From: Goniomonas avonlea
Taxonomy: Eukaryota; Cryptophyceae; Goniomonadida; Goniomonadaceae
Direction: 5' to 3'
Assembly (NCBI GenBank): GCA_003573635.1
Contig: QUTJ01031433.1
Span: forward strand, 1 to 11,713
DNA length: 11,713 nt
Numbering within the stretch: the stretch's first letter is position 1; each line of letters opens with the position of its first letter. The notes below the pieces were generated by a model. It saw nothing but the letters and a program-made list of their open reading frames with translations. It searched no databases and had not been told where the DNA came from. This document shows positions 1 through 6,875 of the stretch, one piece after another. Position numbers and translations under genes: made by a program.

Positions 1-172
1 CCTGACCCTCCCGCACACCCCCACCCAGTCCAAATTACACAAGGTACACTCTCACAGGGGCACACACGCGCGCTCTCAGTGGCACACACTCTCTCGCACA
101 CACCCACGCCCAGCGGCACGTACACAACACCCTCCAAATTCGCGCGCGTGCACACTCGACACAAGAACGAAC
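1..172 (-). other. SIN3 intron 7, incomplete at left edge
   Basis: After exon 7 the minus strand reads GTTCGT, then a GT/CG-rich low-complexity stretch (plus strand full of CACACA and CGCGCG tracts). Homology to the SIN3 HDAC-interaction domain stops at 173, so this is read as intron. The acceptor lies outside the window. Confidence 0.65.
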
Positions 173-2218
173 CGGCGTCATGTTCTCCAGCTCTTCGATC
201 AAGGGCGCGATCTGACGGATGGTGGACGTGTTGGCCTCAATGAGCATGTCGAGCTCAAACCGGTCGTCCTCGCACTTGAAGAGGCTCTCCTCGTACTGGT
301 TCTTGCGGAAGTGCTTGAAGGAGTAGTCTTCGCTGCCGCTGGGCACCGAGACCCACTTGTCATTGAGGACCTCCTCGCAGAGCTGATGGCGGCCGGAGCA
401 CCGCGGCAGCTGCGGAAGGATTAAGGCCTTGTGCTCAGGTTCGCTTCAGGAACATTGACAGTGTTCCAGGGACCGGAACTATTTCTTGCAACTGTGCGTT
501 CGTGAGGTGCCGCTCTGGTCCTCTCCTCTGAGTCCAATTGAGAGTAGTTTTGGTTTTCAGCTAGGGAGTTCCGAGCGAGCTGAGGGAAACTGTCGCTGGC
601 TGACGGGGCACCCTACTGGTTGCAGCTTTGTGCAAGCAAGATGCACAGACGACGTGAGCAAACTTGAAATCTACAAATGGGTGCTGCCATAGGTTCCACC
701 AACTCACCCGATACGAGGCGGGCACACGCTTGTACGAGGACCCGTTCTCCTTGCAATTGGTGAAGTCCATCTCGGCGGTCGCACGGGGGATCAACTCTTG
801 GTGCTTTGGCTCCTCCACGGTTCTCGCGCCAACCCATTGTTTGAACTCGTCCAGCAAGTCTTTGTGCGCGCCAAGCAACTCCTCGACCAGTGACACGAGT
901 TCAGCCTTGGTGAGCACCTCCTGCATGAGAGGTCAACGAACTGGAAGCCTGAGTGCTGATCAAAGACACACGAACATGCCTGAGTGAAAAGGTGGAGAAG
1001 TTTGAGAAAGTCGTTGTAGGAATCAGTCCCCGGTGTGCAGAGTTTCTTCTTGATGCGATCGAAAATAGTGGCCTCGGGACCGCGTTGAGCTGTAACAACA
1101 ATTAGTACGCTTGCAATCACTTCGTTGACTGCAATCTCACCGACTCCTTTTGCCTTGGGGTCTTCCTTGTGTAGTTTCGGAGACACGCTGCGTTTGAATG
1201 TCTTCTTCACGGCGGCAGGTCCTCGCCCCTTGCCTTGGTTCGGTTCCGGCAGGAAATCACTGAATTCTTCCAGAAGATCAGGGTGATGGCGAAACAGCTT
1301 GGCAACATGCCCCTTGACTTGTGCAATGGATCGAACCTCTTTCTGGTATCGGTGCAAGATGTCCAGAAATTCCCGATAAATCTCCGGCTGGTTGGCGAAA
1401 CGAGCCTGAAGGGAAATCTGATTCAGAACTGAAAGTTGGAGCATGATTCGCACCTTAATTTTTGAGACATACGAGTATGCGTGATCAAACTCAGGCTGCG
1501 TCCGTCGCGGAGGGGGGACTGGAGGAGGCATGGTGATTTTGTAGTCGGCCGGCAAGAAGGTGTTGAACCCGAGAACGAGGTCATAATGCCCTCGAAACAG
1601 CTCCTTGACCCGATTGATCACACCTGGAGTATCAATTCTGTGGCATGTGGGTTAGTTGTAGATGGGCGACTTCCAAAGTTCTCACGTGTGTGACTTGAAT
1701 TCTCTCATGATGTCGAGGAACTGGTTGTACACCTTGGGATTATCACTGAACTGTTTTTTGACCTGATTCAAATATTCAAGAGCGTCCTCCTGTTTCAATG
1801 GGCGGCGATTTGCAGCTTGAGCAGATTGCGCTGGAGCTGCTTGGTGAGGTGCCTGGATCATCGGTGCTGCAGGCTGGGGATGCAGCGGTGGTTGTGGGGC
1901 CGGCTGCTGCTGGGGCTGCGTGGGCTGTATGTGCGATCCCGGTGCCGCTGAAGGGGAAACTGGTGCTATCGCTCCACCCTCCATCGAGCCCAGCCTCAAA
2001 CTCGGGAGTCTTGGCAAAGAAGCATCAGATTTGGATTTTGAACGGCAGCGGACTCACATCGGGCTGGGACCCCGTACAGGATGGAAAACAGCGGGAGCAC
2101 CAGCTTCCTCGCCAGTCCCACCAGCAAACACTCCCTCGCCTTCTCGACGGATCAACTTCCGCGAGGGATCGACCTCTGCGGGGCCCGCCGCGAGCTCTTC
2201 GTCTCGCGAGCGCTTCAT
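173..2218 (-). CDS. SIN3: SIN3 transcriptional co-repressor, 5' part (exons 1-7, truncated by window edge)
   Basis: Scaffold of the nuclear SIN3-histone deacetylase complex; PAH domains bind repressors and the HID region binds HDAC. Exons on the minus strand: 2218-2058, 2009-1686, 1637-1454, 1405-1141, 1089-980, 920-708, 409-173; phases agree at every junction and give 498 residues. PAH1 is at about residues 124-200 ([26 protein letters not shown]), PAH2 at 211-277 ([25 protein letters not shown]), PAH3 at 319-379, and the HDAC-interaction domain starts near 398 ([22 protein letters not shown]). A Pro/Gln/Ala-rich linker precedes PAH1. The ATG at 2218 opens with MKRSRDEE, resembling animal SIN3 N-termini, and an in-frame TGA lies 27 nt upstream; the -3 base is a T, so the start context is weak. 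Animal SIN3A is about 1270 residues, so more than half lies beyond the left edge. Identity is very sure; exon 1 and the exon 7 donor (GTTCGT at 172) are less so. Confidence 0.95.
410..707 (-). other. SIN3 intron 6 (298 nt)
   Basis: Donor GTGAGT at 707, acceptor CAG ending at 410, phase 0. It splits the HDAC-interaction domain between the GSSYKR segment and the segment containing [12 protein letters not shown]. It is several times longer than most introns of this gene. I see no gene, RNA or repeat in it. Confidence 0.85.
921..979 (-). other. Probable GC-AG intron in SIN3 PAH3 (intron 5)
   Basis: The PAH3 alignment requires HLFTQ to join directly to EVLTKAEL. At that exact point the minus strand reads CAG then GCATGT, and the acceptor is ATGCAG before GAGGTG. 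The intron is 59 nt, phase 0. The only phase-compatible nearby GT donor (GTCTTT, four codons later) would insert Ala-Cys-Ser-Cys into PAH3 and is a poor donor. A GC-AG intron is therefore preferred. Confidence 0.7.
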
Positions 2219-2432
2219 TGAACAGCCTCTGTCAAAGCCGTGTCAAAGCGCTTTTGACGCGGTGGATCATCACCGTGATCACGCGGCCTCAAACGAAAAA
2301 GCACAAGGTCGGAGCCTCCTTGGCGTGAAGCGCTTTCAAGGGCAACGCTCAGCTACCATGGGTGCTAAGGTACTGTAGACAGACCATTTGCATTGTGCTT
2401 GAACCTGAGGTTGATTCTGAATTGGGGTTCAT
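2219..2432 (-). promoter_or_regulatory. ANKH-SIN3 intergenic spacer (ANKH 3' UTR and SIN3 promoter/5' UTR)
   Basis: Only 214 bp separate the ANKH stop codon from the SIN3 start codon, both on the minus strand. The spacer must hold the end of ANKH and the promoter and leader of SIN3. I see no canonical AATAAA on the minus strand and no clear TATA box. The stretch 2226-2340 contains repeated AAGCGCTTT-like words (for example around 2246 and 2330), of unknown meaning. Confidence 0.5.
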
Positions 2433-4360
2433 TTAAACTTCCTCATCCTCGTCACGCCCACCGACGGGGGCGGCAGACGCAACGAGAGAAAGTTCCTGGC
2501 TTTCCTCGAGCTCGTCCCGCCCGATATCTTTCTCTGAATGGTGAAGGGTCCCTTCGCCCCGAGCACTTGAGAAATCTCTTGGAACTCTGCATTGCGGGCG
2601 TCAACAAGATCTTGAGGAGGGATGCAAATACAACAAAACAAAAAGTTACACATTCAGTCCCAAGCGCACCGAGAACGAAGACACATGATGACTACCATCA
2701 CCATTTCCCCTGTGAAACCGCCGAGCAATGCTCCAACACCCTGAGTCGCCCCCGTCACACCCAACTGAGGCAGGACAAGAAGTAGGACAAACAGTGATGC
2801 AAGTCGACAAGGGGCGCTGGGTGCAATCACCTGGGTTGAGAAAAAGTCTTAGAACAGGTCTCGGGTGACACACGGGTACGCCAGGCAAAACAAAGAGCAA
2901 CCTTGTCCTCACCTTCGTGCACTTATGCACAACTGCCCAACTGGTGAAGTAGGCCCGAATCGTAACTGGAACAGGGAATGCACAAAACACCAAAAGGGGG
3001 GTCCAACATAACCTTGCCAAATCAGATGGGATGCCGATTATGGTTTCAAGAATCACCTGCCAAAGACAATCAGCACGCGCAGTAGGGCTCTAGGATCTTT
3101 GGCGTGGGCTGGATTTCCACTTGGAGTGAGCTAGGATTGATTCCATTCCAGAACCATCCTGATTACACCATAAGAGAGAGAGAGAGAGAAAGAGGGAGTT
3201 TTCAAGCATATAAGGTTAAAGATTCACAGTCAATATTGTGCTTGGGGCAGGCTGTCGAAAAACGAGCGCACGGTGCGAATCGGCGTGACGAACAGCAGCA
3301 ACATGACAGAAGACGAGAAGAGAAATGCCATGCTGTCAAAACGAAGGATATGATCTGCTGTAACACGCTGAATAGGTTTGAACGCGCTCGGCAAAGATTT
3401 GAGCTCGTTCAGGAAACCATAGCTGCCGGGAGTTGGTCGGGACCAGAGTGTGTGGCAGCAATTTCACCTACCCGATGTGTGCCACAGGATAAGTGACCGC
3501 CAACGCAGCCAATCCCGCCCCGCCATCTGGGCCCCTCGAGACAAAGAGATTCACAATAGGCCGCCTGTCACAGTGTGAGACGTGCATCACTCGAGCCACA
3601 CGCACGAGAGTCTCTGTACGCCCTGCACCAAGGCTAGTGGCCATAGGAACTTGAAGACCGCCAAAAAGGTCAGTTGTGGTCGGTCGGAGTCAGATTCTAC
3701 CGGTTCAATTTGAACATCGTTCCAATGTGCATGCATGTTGGCAGCCGTGAGGACCAGCAGTCGAAGTATCACGCCGCTGTACGCAGCTGTGACCGGAACT
3801 ATAACAGGCGATATCATTGCATAAGGTAGCCCCAAAGTGATCACGACAGCCACGCATTGCCCAACAACATCAATGATTGAGGCAGCCGACACGATCGTAG
3901 ACATTCGACGCTTCAACAGGAAACCAGCTTGGGAGTACGCTAGGCCACTCAACAGTGGAATGCCACTTAACAGCAACAAAGACAATCGGCCTTTTTCACT
4001 CACCCCCAAGGTGGATCGATGAAGAGTTATGAATAGGACAGTCCCAAGAGGGGAAACAGCCAAGAGACACAGCAGGAATGCTGCAACAAGGCCATTGACC
4101 ACACAAAATTTGAGAATGGTTCTGCGCGCATGCCGATCATGTGCAAGGACAAGCCCAGCTGCCTTTGATTCAACACCGGCAGCTGACAATAGCTTCGCGA
4201 AGGAGTATCCCACTGAAAACCCAGCAAGTGTTTCGGTGACAACAGCGCTAGTGACAGCGGTGTTGCGAGCAACTCCAGCATTCAAAAGCTGTTCACCAAC
4301 ATCGACAAGAACGTTGGTAGCGGCGAGGGGAAGCACGAAACGGCCAAGGGTCAAATACAT
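2433..4360 (-). CDS. ANKH: ANKH/progressive-ankylosis family membrane transporter (complete, 6 exons)
   Basis: Multi-pass membrane protein of the Ank family (MOP/MATE-like exporter superfamily); vertebrate ANKH mediates export of ATP/pyrophosphate and citrate. Exons on the minus strand: 4360-3606, 3564-3472, 3422-3272, 3056-2913, 2830-2670, 2586-2433. Phases agree throughout and give 485 residues, close to the roughly 490 of vertebrate ANKH, with similarity from end to end. Landmarks in order: RFVLPLA near the N-terminus, VGEQLLN, FLWPLALV with QRLS-RPIVNLFVS across intron 1, the hallmark FPVPVTIRAYFTSW in exon 4, LGVTGATQGVGALLGGF in exon 5, and an acidic cytosolic-type tail ending GRDEDEEV. 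Many hydrophobic segments fit transmembrane helices. The start has G at -3 and aligns about a dozen residues inside the vertebrate start; an upstream exon joining at a GTGCAG just before the ATG cannot be excluded. Substrate in this organism is unknown. Confidence 0.93.
3057..3271 (-). other. ANKH intron 3 (215 nt) with CT/GA microsatellite
   Basis: Donor GTGCGC at 3271 and acceptor GGCAG ending at 3057, phase 0, placed so that the FVTPIRT segment joins VILETIIG as in ANKH relatives. The intron holds an (AG)n run on the plus strand at about 3173-3189, which is a polypyrimidine run in the transcript. Confidence 0.85.
3173..3189. repeat. (AG)n dinucleotide microsatellite
   Basis: About eight uninterrupted AG units on the plus strand, followed by the purine run AAAGAGGGAG. 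It lies within ANKH intron 3. Confidence 0.9.
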
Positions 4361-4490
4361 CGCTGCACACCAAACAGCACGCTCCCGTCAAATTGCCTTC
4401 GGCGACCGGCTCTGGTTTGGAGACTTTGTCTGGACTTCGCAGTGTTCGCACTGTTTGCACCGACTCATCGGACTCAACCAACGTATAAAC
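4361..4490 (-). promoter_or_regulatory. ANKH 5' flank, left half of the split divergent promoter
   Basis: This is the 130 bp between the ANKH start codon and the transposon. It should hold the ANKH 5' UTR and core promoter. I see no TATA box. There is a small inverted repeat at 4440-4453 (CAGTG, TTCG loop, CACTG) and the word GACTCAACCA at 4471-4480, which recurs beyond the other end of the transposon. The promoter role is inferred from position only. Confidence 0.45.
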
Positions 4491-4492
4491 TA
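4491..4492. other. TA target-site duplication, left copy
   Basis: TA directly precedes the left inverted repeat, matching the TA directly after the right repeat. TA duplication is the signature of Tc1/mariner/pogo insertion. Confidence 0.85.
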
Positions 4493-4516
4493 CCGTATCG
4501 ACCCCAAAACTGGGAC
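4493..4516 (+). repeat. Left terminal inverted repeat of the transposon
   Basis: Begins CCGTATCGACCCCA and ends GGGAC. It matches the reverse complement of 6611-6634 at 20 of 24 positions, with all four mismatches in the five bases after the outer 14. A further ACCGGT-containing stretch (4519-4525) lies just inside and might be a transposase site. Confidence 0.9.
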
Positions 4517-4537
4517 GGTACCGGTAGCGGGACAAAA

Positions 4538-6439
4538 ATGGAAACTCGCTTCGCGCGCGCGCGAAATGCGAAGAAAGTCAAGGAGTGGCAACCGTATCCT
4601 GAGCGAGTGCGGCTTTTAGAACTTGCNTTCAAGGCTGTTGAGCGCGGTTCAGGTGTCCGTGCAGCTGCAAGGCTCTACGGTGTCTCGAAATCCAGCTTGC
4701 ACCGGCGGATCAAGGGTGGTGTGGCCTTGGATGCACGGCACGGGCCAGACCCAATTCTGGGGAAAGAAGCGGAGGCTGAGCTTGTTAAGTACATCAACCT
4801 TGCTCACGAAGCAGGGTTCTGTTTGACCAAGGATGCCATTCGCACCTCCGTGAGGGTTGTTGTCGGAGATGATGCACATCTCACNCCTTTCAATAACGGA
4901 GCTCCTGGCAAGAGTTGGTGGCACAGCTTCATGCAGAGGCATCCAGAAATCACTATACGCATGGGGGAGCGCCAGGAAAGGAAACGAGCGCAAGCACAGG
5001 ATCCGAAAATAATAAAGGACTTTTTCGAGATCTACCGCCGTGCATTGTCCGACAACAACATCTTGAATGCAAACCAAATTTACAATGCGGATGAGAATGG
5101 GCACAGAGCCGACGGTGGCAACATCAAAGTGGTGGCTCCAAAAGGTGCTAAACACACCAATGTGCCAGCTGATGGCAACACAGAGCACGTAACGGCTCTC
5201 GCTTGTGGGAACGCAGCTGGTGACTCAATCCCACCCATGTTCGTGCTTCTGGGGAAAAAAAGGCCTGCACACATTCTGGACAAAGCTAATCAACACTGGC
5301 CTGGTGTTGTGGTCACTACCAGGCCAGAGACCGCAACGGTGGACAAGGTCATCTTCTGCCAGTGGCTTAAGCACTTCGCATCGCATGCTCAGCCGACGGC
5401 CGAGAGAAAAGTGGTCCTGACACTCGACCCACACTCATCAAGGTTCTCTCTGGATGCTTTTAAGTTCTGCAGGGACAACAACATAGTCCTGGTTGCTTTC
5501 CCTGGCCACCTCACCCACTGCCTCCAGCCCTACGACATTGGCCAATTCAAGACAAGCAACAATGAGTACAACCGCCTCTACGACAACTGGAAGAGAGAGC
5601 ATCTGAGTCAGACAATGCCAATGGATGTCTGCTTGGAATTATTTACTGTTGCCTTACTCAAGGCAGCAACGGGCGACTCGTTGAGGAACGCTTTCCGGAC
5701 TTGCGGGCTCTGGCCGGTGAACGAGGCTGGCGTCGTGTCGCAGATGGAGGAACTGTTCAGGCGTCAGGAAGAAGCCAGAGGGAAACTGACTGGACTTACC
5801 GCCGAGGTGAAGGAGCAGTTCAGGGTGCGGGCTGCTGGTCTACCTGAACAACACCGGAAAGTCCAACTCTCGAACTACCATGAGCATATCTCTGATGCTG
5901 CACGGCCCCCAAGACTGGTGCATACCTACGGCGAAATTTTAACATCAGATGATTGTCTTGCAGCGCTGGAGGCTGTGGAGGCTGCGCGGAAGAAAAAAGA
6001 AGAGGACAAGGCTTTGAACCAGGAGGAACGAGAGCGGAGGCGACAAGAGCGAGCTGAAGCAGAGCGTGTACGACGAGAAGGGATAGAAGAGCGAAAAAGG
6101 CTACGGGAGGAGAAGAAACAACATGATGATGAAGAAAAAGCAAAGAGGGCACAAGAAAAAGTCTTACGCGCAGCAGAAAAGGCAGCAGAAGCCGAACGCA
6201 AGGAGCAGCGGCGCCGATCTGCAGAGCTGGAGCGACAGCGGGCTGAAGACCTGCAGAAGGAGAGGTCAAAGAAGAAAAGGCGAGATGAAGCTCAAGAACC
6301 TTCAGAAAGATCTCCGCCCAAGACTCCTCGCGTTTCCAAGCCTGCTCCGACCCCTGTTCGTGCGGAGACACCCCCAACTGTTGTTGTCAGCCGCAGCGGT
6401 CGCACGGTCAAGCCAAAAAACTGGTGTCCCGGAATTTAA
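4538..6439 (+). CDS. DDD transposase, pogo/Tigger/Fot-like, 633 residues
   Basis: Cuts the element out and inserts it at TA. The ATG at 4538 is the only in-frame ATG inside the element before the homologous region and has an excellent context (A at -3, G at +4); the open frame extends further upstream but leaves the element. Order of parts: a psq-type helix-turn-helix at about residues 22-63 (GVRAAARLYGVSKSSLHRRI), a second CENP-B/Tc5-type helix-turn-helix at 75-150 with the typical GKSWWHSFMQRHPE near 127, then the DDE/DDD nuclease. Catalytic aspartates are D185 (YNADENG), D297 (LTLDPHSS) and D333 (LQPYDIG), so the last spacing is DD35D. Residues about 478-585 are a very charged Lys/Glu/Arg coiled coil, unusually long for the family, followed by a Pro-rich tail with SRSGRTVKP near 618. 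Two ambiguous bases (4627, 4885) make gcn and acn, which still read Ala30 and Thr116. No stop or frameshift. Confidence 0.93.
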   Translation: METRFARARNAKKVKEWQPYPERVRLLELXFKAVERGSGVRAAARLYGVSKSSLHRRIKGGVALDARHGPDPILGKEAEAELVKYINLAHEAGFCLTKDAIRTSVRVVVGDDAHLXPFNNGAPGKSWWHSFMQRHPEITIRMGERQERKRAQAQDPKIIKDFFEIYRRALSDNNILNANQIYNADENGHRADGGNIKVVAPKGAKHTNVPADGNTEHVTALACGNAAGDSIPPMFVLLGKKRPAHILDKANQHWPGVVVTTRPETATVDKVIFCQWLKHFASHAQPTAERKVVLTLDPHSSRFSLDAFKFCRDNNIVLVAFPGHLTHCLQPYDIGQFKTSNNEYNRLYDNWKREHLSQTMPMDVCLELFTVALLKAATGDSLRNAFRTCGLWPVNEAGVVSQMEELFRRQEEARGKLTGLTAEVKEQFRVRAAGLPEQHRKVQLSNYHEHISDAARPPRLVHTYGEILTSDDCLAALEAVEAARKKKEEDKALNQEERERRRQERAEAERVRREGIEERKRLREEKKQHDDEEKAKRAQEKVLRAAEKAAEAERKEQRRRSAELERQRAEDLQKERSKKKRRDEAQEPSERSPPKTPRVSKPAPTPVRAETPPTVVVSRSGRTVKPKNWCPGI

Positions 6440-6610
6440 AATGACCGTTATTTACCGGTTTTCAATGAACACACAGTTTTTTCACCAAGATGCGACCCTT
6501 TTCGCCCAGTTTTTTGCATGCGGCCTCACCAAGCCATGGTCAAATCGACTTCGAAGTGCCAGAACCTCAGGAGCCAACGGGCTCGGCTAGAGGCCAATCC
6601 AAAAGTTAGT
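6440..6610 (+). other. Transposon 3' non-coding region
   Basis: Non-coding stretch between the transposase stop and the right inverted repeat. It contains ACCGG words near 6454 and two copies of CAGTTTTTT (6474-6482 and 6507-6515), which could be subterminal binding sites or chance. I see no second gene. Confidence 0.6.
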
Positions 6611-6634
6611 GTCCCGGGACTGGGGTCGATACGG
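6611..6634 (-). repeat. Right terminal inverted repeat of the transposon
   Basis: Ends TGGGGTCGATACGG, the exact reverse complement of the outer 14 bp of the left end; 20 of 24 positions match overall. Confidence 0.9.
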
Positions 6635-6636
6635 TA
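6635..6636. other. TA target-site duplication, right copy
   Basis: TA directly follows the right inverted repeat and pairs with the TA at 4491-4492. Confidence 0.85.
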
Positions 6637-6875
6637 CGTAGTTTTTTCCCTTTGACTCAACCAGTGTTTGATTTTAATTGTTGTTTGATTGATAAAGTCG
6701 CGGACACGGCGACCGACTTATGGAGCGCGTATTCATACGGCCCGTCAAGTGGGCGTCAAACGTTTCAAAAAAAACCCTGGCTGAAGTTGAAAGTGGTTGG
6801 GCTGGGTGAGCGCGAAGCTGTTTGTTCGGGGAGATCATCGTCACTTGTTGGAGTCTGTAAACAAAAAAAGTAGCC
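6637..6875 (+). promoter_or_regulatory. IFT172 5' flank, right half of the split divergent promoter
   Basis: This is the 239 bp between the transposon and the IFT172 start codon. It includes a T-rich patch (about 6641-6700) and an A-rich run (6768-6776). I looked for an RFX X-box, the usual ciliary-gene control site, and did not find a convincing one here. The GACTCAACCA word at 6654-6663 repeats 4471-4480. Promoter role is by position only. Confidence 0.5.

Larger units (their letters stand above)
4493..6634 (+). mobile_element. Intact pogo/Tigger/Fot-type (Tc1/mariner superfamily) DNA transposon
   Basis: A 2142-bp cut-and-paste element. Its ends are inverted repeats beginning CCGTATCGACCCCA, identical for 14 bp and 20/24 overall, and it is flanked on both sides by TA, the target duplication of the Tc1/mariner superfamily. 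A single uninterrupted transposase gene fills most of it, starting 45 nt inside the left end; about 195 bp of non-coding sequence lie at the right end. The C-rich repeat resembles the style of fungal Fot1-like ends more than Tigger ends, but I cannot assign a family by sequence search. The intact ORF and well-kept ends suggest recent or current activity. It sits between the divergent genes ANKH and IFT172, in the same orientation as IFT172. Confidence 0.93.

Noticed and set aside
2393-2785. A plus-strand frame opposite the 3' exons of ANKH.
   Set aside because: The minus strand codes for conserved ANKH exons 5 and 6 here; the plus frame has no family match.
4442-4537. Upstream ATG extending the transposase frame to 4442.
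   Set aside because: It begins outside the element, before the left inverted repeat, and reads through the repeat itself. The ATG at 4538 is inside the element, has a better context and directly precedes the family's DNA-binding domain.
5820-6377. Long open frames on the minus strand opposite the transposase C-terminus.
   Set aside because: They are the antisense of the repetitive Lys/Glu-rich coiled-coil codons, show no recognisable domain and are explained by the coding strand.
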